Assembly (NCBI GenBank): GCA_030340625.1
Contig: JAOPHQ010006332.1
Span: 37,041 to 101,040 of the forward strand
DNA length: 64,000 nt
Source: Merluccius polli
Lineage: Eukaryota > Chordata > Actinopteri > Gadiformes > Merlucciidae
Direction: 5' to 3'
Shown: positions 47,258 to 58,432 of the stretch, one piece after another
Position numbering within the stretch: the stretch's first letter is position 1
Layout: each line of letters begins with the position of its first letter
Notes under the pieces: generated by a model
What the model was told of the DNA's origin: nothing
Database searches by the model: none
Seen by the model: the letters and a program-made list of their open reading frames with translations, nothing else
Program-made: the position numbers and the translations under genes

Positions 47258-49811
47258 TGAAAACATAAGTAAAAGATGAAGGTAATAAGATATCAAAGTG
47301 TGAGATATAGAAAATGTATATACACAAAAATGTGCATACAATATACAATCTTAATAAATATGATTAATACATGAATAAATAAATACGTTTCTTAATAGGT
47401 GAACATGCGTCAGTGTGGCGAGTGGTTACAGTAGTGGGGATGGGCCTCTATGTGTGTAAATGATGGGTCAGTTAAGTCATCTATTACCTGAGCTGTTGAC
47501 CACCTTCACCTTCTTTTCCTCCTTCCAACTTCTGCTCCTGTTTTCGCTGTTGCAAGTAATAAAGTACGTAACAGTAATAGTGAGTAAAATACATTTCAGT
47601 AATACATGGACAATACATGGAGAATACATTATCTAATACAAGAATCGAGATTAAACAATATAAGCTGAAGTCACTTATTTAATATAGACTATGAATACAC
47701 AAGGAACAGACAATTCTAACTAAATAAATTAATCTTATTTTGGGGGACACTTTTATCCAAAGTGTCTTAACATGCATTCTAACATGTGTGGGAATCGAAC
47801 CCCTAACCCTGGCAGTGTAAATGCTCTAGCTCCACACAAGAACCACTACGCAGAACCACTACGGACTATGATACTTAAATAGGACTGATTCAGTAAGTTG
47901 ACTAAGACTGAGTGAGACCAACCTTGGGGAGGAGAAGCGGCCCCCAGCACTTCAACCACCTCTTGGGTTGGTGCCCGGTCTCGGGTGGAGGAGCTGGGGT
48001 TTCTCTGGGAGGGAGGGTGGGCAGGCTGGTGAGGACGCCACCAGACTGGGATACAGCCCCCTGGACCAGGGCCCCGTCGATGGAGGGTCCGGCCTGCACC
48101 TCATCACCCTGAATGTCCACCTGAGGGGTCCTAGTGTCCATACTGGTTCAAACACAGATATAGAGTTAGTGTTAAGTCGTTTTATTGTTGACATATATTC
48201 ATCCAATGAGGCTTACAGTGAATGTTCAGATACATTAATAAGCAAAGTACAATTTACGGCATCTTGTTTAAGGATGCTTAAAGTTAGACTGTGGACATTG
48301 AGCTTTAAACCCTTTTGGCGGGGAGTCCAACACCCTAACCACTAGAGTACTCTGCCCCCACAATGTGGTACAATATAGTATATCAAAAGGCTTTTCAAAG
48401 TTACATTCAGATGGCATTTAACAACACAAGTTTCATGTGGAGATCTACATTGAGATTCAGAGTACTAAAAAATAACTGTTACTGTCACAATTGCTCTGCA
48501 AAAGATAGAACAATTATAATAATAATGTAAATAGAAAAGTAATAAGCCAAAGTGTGAAATATCGAAAATGTATATACACAAAAATGTGCATACAATATAC
48601 AATCTGAATAATATGATTAATACATGAATAAATGAATATGTCACTTTATAGTTGAACATGCGTCAGTGTGGCGAGTGGTTACAGTAGTGGGGATGGGCCT
48701 CTTTGTGTGTAAATGATGGGTCAGTTAAGTCATCTATTACCTGAGCTGTTGACCACCTTCACCTTCTTTTCTTCCTACCAACTTCGGCTCCTGTTTTCGG
48801 TGTTGCAAGTAATAAAGTACGTAACAGTAATAGTGAGTAAAATACATTTCAGTAATACATGGACAATACATGGAGAATACATTATCTAATACATACTTAT
48901 TTAATATAGACTACGAATACACAAGGAACAGACAATTCTAACTAAATAAATGAATCTTATTTTGGGGGACACTTTTATCCAAAGCATCTTAACATGCATA
49001 CATTCTAACATGTGTGGGAATCGAACCCCTAACCCTGGCAGAGTGAACACCATGCTCTACAAGGTAGAGCTAGAGTTGGACCACTACGGACTATGATACT
49101 TAAATAGAACTGATTCAGTAAGTTGACTAAGACTGAGTGAGACCAACCTTGGGGAGGCAAAGCCGCCCCCAGCACTTCAACCACCTCTTGGGTTGGTGCC
49201 CGGTCTCAGGTGGTGGAGCTGGGGCCGTCAGGGTGGAGGAGAAGGAGACCACAGAGCTTTGGACTCCGTCACTTGTGATGGAGTCGCTCAGTGTGTCGAC
49301 GCTACAGAGAAACACAGAGAAACCTCATCATGTGTACCGATATACTGGGATGTGCTTCATACATGTGGTTCATGTGAATGGATGAGAAAAGAGGTGTAAC
49401 GCTGTGATCTGATTGGAGGATATTATTAATACATATAGTGAGTCATTATATACGTATAACTTCTCATAAATTCACATATAATACCACAGGCAACAGTGTA
49501 GATTAAATGTGAATAAAGATGGATTTTTCTTTACCTTCTCTGTTGGCTCCAACATGGTTGTTGGTCCTGAACTGCATCAGGAAACACTTTCACTTTCTGT
49601 CGACAGTAGAAATACCACAGAACAATTAGAGATTACAAAAATATATTAACATGAGTTGTAGCATTTGTACATGTAGATGTACTTTTTATTTTACAGCAAA
49701 GCAACACGATCAAATTGGACTTCTAAAAGCTGTTGAATCTCCTGTACAGATTTTTTTTACGGTGGTTCTCTGGTTACGTACCTTACGCCGAATAAAACGC
49801 CAGCAAAACAT
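36791..49811 (-). CDS. USP37-type ubiquitin carboxyl-terminal hydrolase, copy 1, with amplified N-terminal exons and a frameshift
   Basis: Exons from the 5' end: 49782-49811, 49535-49596, 49148-49301, 48741-48799, six exon pairs (see array entry), 40383-40547, 39765-39896, 39559-39682, 39168-39323, 38555-38654, 38354-38430, 38027-38136, 37813-37841, 37497-37551, 37180-37334 and 36791-36796. The protein starts MFCWRFIRRK. It has about 560 residues of repeated Pro-rich/basic modules, then a USP domain: Cys box (LPNLGQSCYLN), DAHEFL, LHLKRFRF and the His box (GHYISEG). Exon 39168-39323 is one base longer than in copy 2 (G7 against G6 at 39268-39274), which shifts the frame just after DAHEFL. The acceptor of 48741-48799 is AC, not AG. 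Without the extra base the product would be about 1,028 residues. It is either a recent pseudogene or affected by a homopolymer sequencing error. Confidence 0.75.
41216..48142 (-). repeat. Tandem array of six two-exon modules in USP copy 1
   Basis: Each 1.20-1.29-kb unit holds a long exon A and a short exon B. A exons: 47923-48142, 46645-46858, 45360-45579, 44080-44299, 42825-43044, 41624-41843. B exons: 47488-47546, 46212-46270, 44925-44983, 43643-43704, 42421-42482, 41216-41274. Exon A is 220 bases (214 in the second) and enters in phase 2. It encodes SMDTRTPQGDIQGDEVQAGP through PPPETGHQPKRWLKCWGRL and ends in phase 0. Exon B is 59 or 62 bases (RKQEQKLEGGKEGEGGQQLR or a KEHRKGGKQLR form) and ends in phase 2. 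Any number of pairs keeps the frame. Introns carry tRNA-derived SINE relics copied along with the unit. Confidence 0.85.
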
Positions 49812-49914
49812 GCTTGCTTCGCACTTGGAGAAGAGCTCAAGTTATTAACTGTAAATAATTTGTCCCTGCTAAATTATTATCGTCCTATCTCTCTGCTCAA
49901 CTCGAAGGCACTGA

Positions 49915-50036
49915 TCATCTTATAGGTTGCCTTGGAATCCTGACATAGAGCCACTGAAGTCACAATGGCTCTATGATGTCATAGGATTCCAAGGCAACCT
50001 ATGACATCATAGAGCCACTGAAGTCACAATGGATTG
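49915..50036. repeat. Inverted repeat (hairpin) upstream of USP copy 1
   Basis: TAGGTTGCCTTGGAATCCT and AGGATTCCAAGGCAACCTA are inverted copies 40 bases apart. CATAGAGCCACTGAAGTCAC occurs twice in direct orientation. The same structure stands at 58068-58180 upstream of copy 2. It is followed by a GT microsatellite at 50061-50087. Confidence 0.8.
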
Positions 50037-50056
50037 GTGCATTCTATCAATCGCAT

Positions 50057-50087
<31 letters not shown>

Positions 50088-51149
50088 TGAATTAATTAGC
50101 TCTCACATAATAAAGGACTAATGTGGGAATAAATATCAAAATGTCCTTCATAAAAGTGATCACAATTATGTATCTCTAAATAAAGTTATTTAGAGATAAA
50201 TTACTACATTTTATTTCCTAGAAGAATCATAAAGTTTCAGACCGTGGATGCAAATCACATGATCAAGTTGTGCATCTTTATGTAAATATTAAAAGTGTCC
50301 TATATATCATGATAGTCCCTTTCTAAATGAAGCTTGCAGTAATATATTTGCCACTTTACACTTTGGTTTGTACTTGAGCTTTACATTTTTGACAAACAGT
50401 TAATATTGTATTTAGCTTTAGTTTAGTGTGATTGTTTCCCTCCGCCTTAATCACAAAGGTCACACAGGTCATCTCCATGGTGACCATGCAGAACACTTTA
50501 TGAGGCTAAATAATATTTCTTGAAGTCAAGGTAATTGGTACATATGTTAATTTGTACGACACATGGTGTCCACATTAGTAGTCACACATAGCCAGACCTA
50601 TCGTCACACTTTGATCTCGCGCTGTGCCAGCGCTGGAGAAAGGTCTGACTGAACCCACTATCATTCCTGGTATAGGGGAACAAGCGCTCTGTCTTGTTTG
50701 TATTTCTTTAAACCAATCACAATCGTCTTGGTGGCACTAAGCCCTCTCCAACTGGCAATGTGCCTTACTGGCGTGCTCTGTCAAGCCTGCTGCTGCTTAG
50801 CCCTGGCGACAGGAGTGACTATCTTGCTCAAATATGCTTAAAGGTAGATTGTGGACATTGGCGTTTAAACCCTTTGGGCTGCGAGACAAACACCCTAACC
50901 CCTAGAATACTCTGCCCCAACAATGTGGTACAATATAGCATATCAAGCGGCTTTTTAAAGTCCATTACATTCAGATGGCATTTAACAACACTAGTTTCAT
51001 CTTTGAGAATATGGAAATCTTCATTGAGACCAGAGGTCGCCAGAGGTCATCTCCATCGGCACCTACCTCGGAGACCCTGGCCCTGGTCTGCCCACCAACA
51101 TCCCACCCAAGACCTTTGGGCCCTGTCCACCCCCTGACCCCAGACTGTT
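50088..51149. other. Spacer between USP copies 1 and 2
   Basis: Upstream flank of copy 1 and 3' flank of copy 2. 50190-50740 has counterparts at 61600-61730 and 62935-63480, that is, upstream of copy 2. The ORF at 50971-51171 lies beyond the inferred stop codon of copy 2 and is not considered coding. Confidence 0.6.
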
Positions 51150-53502
51150 CTACCACTAGACAAAAGAACACAAGTATTTTACAATACTGCAGCTACATAT
51201 CATATACCATTATTATCTACAGTGGATCTAATTTGGTACCTAGCAGTCCCATTATGTTATAGCAGAACTTCTGGGGGAGACGGCACAGAGCCTGGGCTGG
51301 AAACCAGAAATGGAAAGGGGCCAAGTTTTGCCTAGATTCCTGTTTCATTACAGAGATATTCTACAGAAGAGAAACTAATTTGTGCGAGTTGATGAAGCTT
51401 TCAGAAGGGGATTTTAATAAGTGTATTGCTACTGCGGCCAGTCTCATGGTGTTGAATTGAAACCTAGCAGCTTGAGCCCAGATTATCTATCTATAAACTG
51501 CCTTTTTGAATGCGAATGCAATTCATCCTCCTACCTGTCGCTGGTAGAACAGCAGGTAAGCTGTGCGTTGCCGATGGCGACGGACTGCCCTGCCGGTGGT
51601 CTGTGACACATTTAGGTCATTGTAGCACAGCCATTGGTCCTCCAGGTCGTTGGCCCCGCCCTGATAGGCCCCCTCACTGATGTAATGTCCTGGGAGAGGG
51701 TTCAAACATGAAACATGTATTTGTGACATGCACAATCATACGATCATCAATAATCATCACCAATCAGTCAATCAATCTTCCAAGGAAAATGCTATTGCAA
51801 GCTACATACACAAAACTGCAGAAGTGTGTGTGTTTGTGTCACCTGAGTTAGCTCCGGTGCCTTTGTGGCTCAGTACACTAACTAGTGTGTACTTCACCTG
51901 TGAAGGAAATGCATATAATACTAAATGGTTAGCAATGCAAGACAGATATATGTAAACACACAGAGTACATTTCCTGCAACATTTGATCTTCCTTACAGTT
52001 CAGGTTAAAGTTAAGTTAAAGTTAAGGTGGCTATATTATATTATATTAGCTAGAGTAATCTACATGTATATCTTGTTTCATGTTACTCAAAATACACGTT
52101 CTTATAACTTATTAGCTTATTCTCTCTCTCTCTCTCTCTCCCCCCTCTCTCTTTTTCTCTTGCTCTCTCTCTCTCTCTCTTTTTCTCTTGCTCGCTCTCC
52201 CTCTCTTCTTCTCACCATGGTGTTGCTGTCCTCACTCCCTGTTTCTGTATTGGTAAATAATTAGAAGGGTTAGTAAAGGTAATACGCATTTCTCAATTCA
52301 GTTCTTCAAATCAACATATACTCTATGTCTATGTCTGTCCTTGAGTATTCACTTCATGTGTACAAAATACTGAAACACTAGATAGAACTATATGATATTT
52401 TGAACAGGATTGTGACAAAGCTACAGTACCTGTCCCACAGCTGAGTTCCAGCTCTCTGGACAGGAGGACTCTATCGGCCACCTTCTCCAGCCTCCCGGTG
52501 AGGGTGAACCGGAACCGCTTGAGGTGGAGGACCAGAACACTGCAGGAGACCAGACAAGAGTAGAGCAAGGAGAGCAACAGGAGTTATTACAAAACCATTG
52601 ACCATCTATTCAGTAAGCAGCTTTTTATCCAAAACGATTTTGGCAGGGAGTTAGAAACCCACTGGCCCACTACACCACCCTCCCCATCCTGTTACAACAA
52701 ACACTGACCATAAACCATGCTGCAGATCATTATCTCTAGCTAGTAGTATCACTCACTTCGGCAGGGTCAGGAAGCAGGGCCGCATGCCAGATTCTTTGGC
52801 CCCGCACCGGCAGGTATACTCCAGAGAGCTCTCCTACAACACAACAAAACACAACACACACTTTGGTATTACCCTCACATAGAACAATGTCATCGACATA
52901 CAGCAGCATCAAAGCGGATGATGAGCGACAATACAATGGATCCATGAAGTCACTGACCGTGAGGTATCTGTCCAGCGCCTGGCTCACTGAGCCTTCAGGC
53001 TCCAGGTCCAGAGACAGGTTGGTGAAGGCCTCCTTGGATGAGGACTGGCCATCACATCTAACACAGGATGACATACGTGAGACACTCATGAAGACTGCTG
53101 CCCAAGAGCAGGTTATACTGCTGCTGGGGCCTAGATCATCCCTACATCATGGCCTTCTTATCGTTCACCACTCAGGTGAGGACCAAGACCAACAGGTAGG
53201 ACTAAGACCTACGGGGAGGCAGCGTTTAGTGTCTATGCTCCTCGCCTGTGGAATAGCTTGTCAGAAAAACTATGTGTATCATACATCGGTCATTATTTTT
53301 TAAAGAAAACATATTTCCATGAACTTTAAAGCAGTGTGTCATCATTCTTTGTTTACATCTACCTCTCAAATGTATCTCTGTGATTCTCAGTTTTTTTCAA
53401 TTTTTATTTTAAACTTCGTATTGCACTTTGTATTGCAGTTTTGCAGGAACATTATTTGGCTACAAGCAAGAAATGTCATAAGACTGCAAATGTGTGTGTG
53501 CA

Positions 53503-53542
<40 letters not shown>

Positions 53543-53717
53543 GAGATTGAATCTGTTTACCCTTTGCAGGTCCTGGTGCTCAACATGTGGAAGAGCAGGT
53601 GAGTCTCCACAGGGCAGGTGTAGGTTCTGCCCAGTGTGCGCAGAGCTGCTGATTTCAGCAGGGGGGACAGAGTCCTCACCTGGTTCAGCACACAGATGAG
53701 GAACTCATGGGCATCCT

Positions 53718-53750
<33 letters not shown>

Positions 53751-54190
53751 CATACAGATACGCATGCACACACCCACGCATGTACACACGCACACACCCA
53801 TGCACGCGCGTACACACACATACAACACACACATTGAAAACAAGCACACAGACACACACGCATACGTTGAAAACATCAGATAAATGCACACACATGTACG
53901 ACATTTGTAACATGTAGCTAAGTGTAAGCATGAATCACTTACAGAGGGAAGATGTGATGAATCTATTTGTGTGTTTATGTGATGTTGGGGGGAAAAGTGT
54001 GTTGGGTGTGGGGGGACTCACTTTTTGTCCATTGTCCTTGAACTCTGGGTCCTGCTGCGCGATACTCTTCTTAAATGACCTCAGCAAGGCCGTTTTGTGG
54101 TCCAAGTCTCCGGAGCGACGCGATGCCTTGATGGCCACAAAGTCCCTGGAGAAAAGAAAGTACTTCACTGTAGGAGGTGGCTTGTCAATC

Positions 54191-54243
<53 letters not shown>

Positions 54244-57200
54244 CTGAGCAGCTCTGCAGAGGAGAGTGAACTCCAAGCCCACTGCATCTGCTCTATCTCC
54301 TCACTGAAGACCCCCAGGGTCAGGAGACTCTGCAGGGCGGAGTTCAGATAGCAGCTCTGTCCAAGGTTGGGGAGCCTGAGAAACACACACACGACAATAA
54401 GTAAGTCGCAAGGCTTCACCTCACTACAGCACTATCAACCAGGAACCAGGAAGGGGCACCCAAGAAGCATGTACTTTGTGTTTCTGTGCAGTGTTTATTC
54501 AGATAATACCATAAATCAGCAGTCATTTCGTGGGCCACAAACAATTCTATATTCATAAAATGAAGATACATATATCTCTTTTAAAATACTGCTGCAAAAT
54601 TATCAGTGTAATGGTTCTTATTATTATACCGTGCAATTGTTACATGCATTCAAATTAATAACATGCCAATATAGTGCTACAAACGGGGTGCAGGCTCCTT
54701 CCGTATATATGTGAGCACCATCTAGTGGATGTCAGCGATAGCGCAGTTATATTAGTTTCATTAAACCAACCGGCTGCCGTAGAAATGACCCCCCCTGTCG
54801 TACTGGTGTCTGTGTCTCTACTGTGGGAAGGTGTGTATGCCCATCCATCCAGAACTCACCCCAAGAAGTCCAGCTGCTGCTCTGTGAGGGGAGGGAGGGT
54901 GGGCAGGCTGGTGAGGACGCCACCAGACTGGGATACGGCCCCCTGAACCAGGGCCCCGTCGATGGAGGGTCCGGCCTGCACCCCATCACCCTGAATGTCC
55001 CCCTGAGGGGTCCTAGTGTCCATACTGGTTCAAACACAGATATATAGTTACTGTTAAGTCGTTTTATTGATGACACATTTATCCAATGAGGCTTACAGTG
55101 AATGTTCATATACATTAATAAGCAGGTACAATTTACGGCATCTTGTTTAAGGATGCTTAAAGTTAGACTGTGGACATTGAGCTTTAAACCCTTTGGGTTA
55201 GGAGTCCAATACACTAACCACTAGAGTACTCTGCCCCCACAATGTGGTACAATATAGTATATCAAAAGGCTTTTCAAAGTTACATTCAGATGGCATTTAA
55301 CAACACAAGTTTCATGTGGAGATCTACATTGAGATTCAGAGTACTAAAAAATAACTGTTACTGTCACAATTGCTCTGCAAAAGATAGAACAATTATAATA
55401 ATGAAAATATAAGTAAAAGATGAAGGTAATAAGATATCAAAGTGAGATATAGAAAATGTATATACATAAACATGTGCATACAATATACAATCTTAATAAA
55501 TATGATTAATACATGAATAAATAAATATGTTTCTTTATAGGTGAACATGCGCCAGTGTGGCGAGTGGTTACAGTAGTGGGGATGGGCCTCTATGTGTGTA
55601 AATGATGGGTCAGTTAAGTCATGTATTACCTGAGCTGTTGACCACCAAGACGCTCTTTTCTTCCTTCCAACTTCTGCTCCTGCTTTCGCTGTTGCAAGTA
55701 ATAAAGTACGTAACAGTAAAAGTGAGTAAAATACATTTCAGTAATACATGGACAATACATGGAGAATACATTATCTAATACATGAATCGAGATTAAACGA
55801 TATAAGCTGAAGTCACTTATTTAATATATACTACGGATACACAAGGAACAGACAATTTAACTAAATAAATGAATCTTGCTTTGGGGGACACTTTTATCCA
55901 AAGTGTCTTAACATGCATTCTAACATGTGTGGGAATCGAACCCCTAACCCTGGCAGTGTGAATGCTCTAGCTCCACAGAAGAACCACTACGCAGAACCAC
56001 TATGGACTATGATACTTAAATAGGACTGAATCAGTAAGTTGACTAAGACTGAGTGAGACCAACCTTGGGGAGGCGAAGCCGCCCCCAGCACTTCAACCAC
56101 CTCTTGGGTTGGTGCCCGGTCTCGGGTGGAGGAGCTGGGGTTGCTCTGGGAGGGAGTGTGGGCAGGCTGGTGAGGACGCCACCAGACTGGGATACGGCCC
56201 CCTGGACCAGGGCCCCGTCGATGGAGGGTCCGGCCTGCACCTCATCACCCTGAATGTCCCCCTGAGGGGTCCTAGTGTCCATACTGGTTCAAACACAGAT
56301 ATATAGTTACTGTTAAGTATTTTTATTGTTGACATATTTGTCCAATGAGGCTTACAGTGAATGTTCAGATACATTAATAAGCAGGTACAATTTACGGCAT
56401 CTTGTTTAAGGATGCTTAAAGTTAGACTGCAGGACATTGAGGTTTAAACCCTTTGGGCTGGGAGTCCAATACACTAACCACTAGAGTACTCAATACAATA
56501 TAGCATATCAAAAGGATGCATACATTCAGATGGCATTTAACAACACAAGTTTCATGTAGAGATCTACATTGAGATTCAGAGTACTAAAAAATAACTGTCA
56601 CTGTCACAATTGCTCTGCTAAAGATAGAAAAATTATAATAATAATGAAAATAGAAGTAAGAGATGATGGTAATAAGATATAAAAGTTTGAAATATCGAAA
56701 ATGTATATACACAAAAATGTGCATACAATACAAAATCTGAATAATATGATTAATACATACATAAATATGTCACAGGTGAACATGCGTCAGTGTGGCGAGC
56801 GGTTACAGTAGTGGGAATGGGCCTCTGTGTGTAGATGGGTCAGTTAAGTCATACCTGAGCTGTTTACCACCTTTACGATGCTCTTTTCCTCCTACCAACT
56901 TCTGCTCCTTTTTTCGCTGTTGCAAGTAGTAAAGTACATAACAGTAATAGTGAGTAAAATACATTTCAGTAATACATGGATAATACATGGATAATACATT
57001 ATCTAATACATGAATTGAGATTAAACGATATAAGCTGAAGTCACTTATTTAATATAGACTGCGGATACACAAGGAACAGGCAATTTTAATTAAATAAATT
57101 AATCTTTTTTGGAGGACACTTATCCAAAGTGTCTTAACATGCATGCATTCTAACGTGTGGGAATCGAACCCCTAACCCTGGCAGAGTGAACACCATGCTC

Positions 57201-57959
57201 TACAAGGTAGAGCTAGAGTTGGAGAACCACTACGGACTATGATACGTAAATAGGACTGATTCAGTAAGTTGACTTAGACTGAGTGAGACCAACCTTGGGG
57301 AGGCGAAGCCGCCCCCAGCACTTCAACCACCTCTTGGGTTGGTGCCCGGTCTCAGGTGGTGGAGCTGGGGCCGTCAGGGTGGAGGAGAAGGAAACCACAG
57401 AGTCTTGGACTCCGTCACTTGTGATGGAGTCGCTCAGTGTGTCGACGCTACAGAGAAACACAGAGAAACCTCATCATGTGTACCGATATGCTGGGATGTG
57501 CTTCATACATGTGGTTCATGTGAATGGATGAGAATAGAGGTGTAACGCTGTGATCTGATTGGAGGATATTATTAATACATATAGTGAGTCATCATGTACG
57601 TATAGCTTCTCATAAGATCACCTATAATTCCACACAGACAACAGTGTAGATTCAATGTGAATAAAGATGGATTTTTCTTTACCTTCTCTGTTGGCTCCAA
57701 CATGGTTGTTGGTCCTGAACTGCTTCAGGAAACACCTTCACTTTCTGTCGACAGTAGAAATACCACAGAACAATTAGAGATTACAAAAATATATTAACAT
57801 GAGTTGTAGCATTTGTACATGTAGATGTACTTTTTATTTTACAGCAAAGCAACACGATCATATTGGACTTCTAAAAGCTGTTGAATCTCCTGTACAGATT
57901 TTTTTTACGGTGGTTCTCTGGTTACGTACCTTACGCCGAATAAAACGCCAGCAAAACAT
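51150..57959 (-). CDS. USP37-type ubiquitin carboxyl-terminal hydrolase, copy 2, intact
   Basis: Seventeen exons join in phase to 1,695 bases (564 residues): 57930-57959, 57683-57744, 57294-57447, 56855-56916, 56064-56283, 55630-55688, 54860-55024, 54244-54375, 54022-54145, 53561-53715, 52958-53057, 52757-52833, 52430-52539, 52216-52244, 51843-51897, 51535-51689 and 51150-51155. The N-terminus is MFCWRFIRRK plus one pair of Pro-rich/basic exons. The USP domain holds the catalytic Cys at about residue 259 (LPNLGQSCYLN), DAHEFL, a finger with CKGC and a shortened CRC pair, VLVLHLKRFRF, the catalytic His at about 513 (GHYISEG) and YND at 534-536. This order matches the USP26/29/37 group, which removes ubiquitin from substrates. 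It is shorter than USP37 and lacks its PH-like and UIM regions in anything I can see. The stop falls one codon into the last exon. Confidence 0.85.
52121..52205. repeat. CT-rich microsatellite in a USP copy 2 intron
   Basis: Interrupted CT/CTTTT tracts next to the 29-base exon 52216-52244, longer than in copy 1 (37759-37806). On the minus strand this is a GA-rich tract lying just inside the intron downstream of that exon. Confidence 0.8.
54193..54240. repeat. (GT)n microsatellite at the donor of the Cys-box exon
   Basis: The intron that follows the Cys-box exon begins, on the minus strand, GTAC and then runs straight into (AC)n. Copies 1 (39730-39760) and 3 (35560-35590) show the same arrangement at different lengths. 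Confidence 0.85.
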
Positions 57960-58067
57960 GCTTGCTTCGCACTTGGAGAAGAGCTCAAGTTATTAACTGT
58001 AAATAATTTGTCCCTGCTAAATTATTATCGTCCTATCTCTCTGCTCAACTCGAAGTCACTGATCATC

Positions 58068-58180
58068 TTATAGGTTGCCTTGGAATCCTGACATAGAGCC
58101 ACTGAAGTCACAATGGCTCTATGATGTCATAGGATTCCAAGGCAACCTATGACATCATAGAGCCACTGAAGTCACAATGG
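58068..58180. repeat. Inverted repeat (hairpin) upstream of USP copy 2
   Basis: Near-identical to 49915-50036, showing that the duplication unit extends upstream of the first exon. Confidence 0.8.
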
Positions 58181-58432
58181 ATTGGTGCATTCTATCAATC
58201 GCAACGTGTGTGCGTGTGTGTGTGTTGAATCAATTAGCTCTCACATTATAAAGGACTAATGTGGGAACAAATATCAAAATGTCCTTCATAAAAGTGATCA
58301 CATTTAATCATGTCTTTAAAAGGTGTACCCTAAACTTAACAAGTTATCTATTGTTAAATTACTTAACATTAATATTTATATTTCACTTTTTGTTTTGGAA
58401 TTAGAAATTAAAAAAAGCTTTATTAAACAACA

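Noticed and set aside
41603..48206. Repeated plus- and minus-strand frames such as MVPGLGWRSWGCSG and VWTLGPLRGTFRVM
   Set aside because: Other-frame shadows of exon A. Only the MDTRTPQGD frame has exon phases that fit the neighbours.
50971..51171. Open frame reading VEQSGVRGWTGPKGLG as a C-terminal extension of USP copy 2
   Set aside because: In the phase set by the upstream exon, the last exon gives Trp then stop (Gln then stop in copy 1). The longer frame is in a different phase.
53641..53679. A 34-base intron between DAHEFLICVLNQ and the TYTCPVETH region
   Set aside because: Too short for an intron, and reading straight through in copy 2 keeps the frame and joins both USP motifs.
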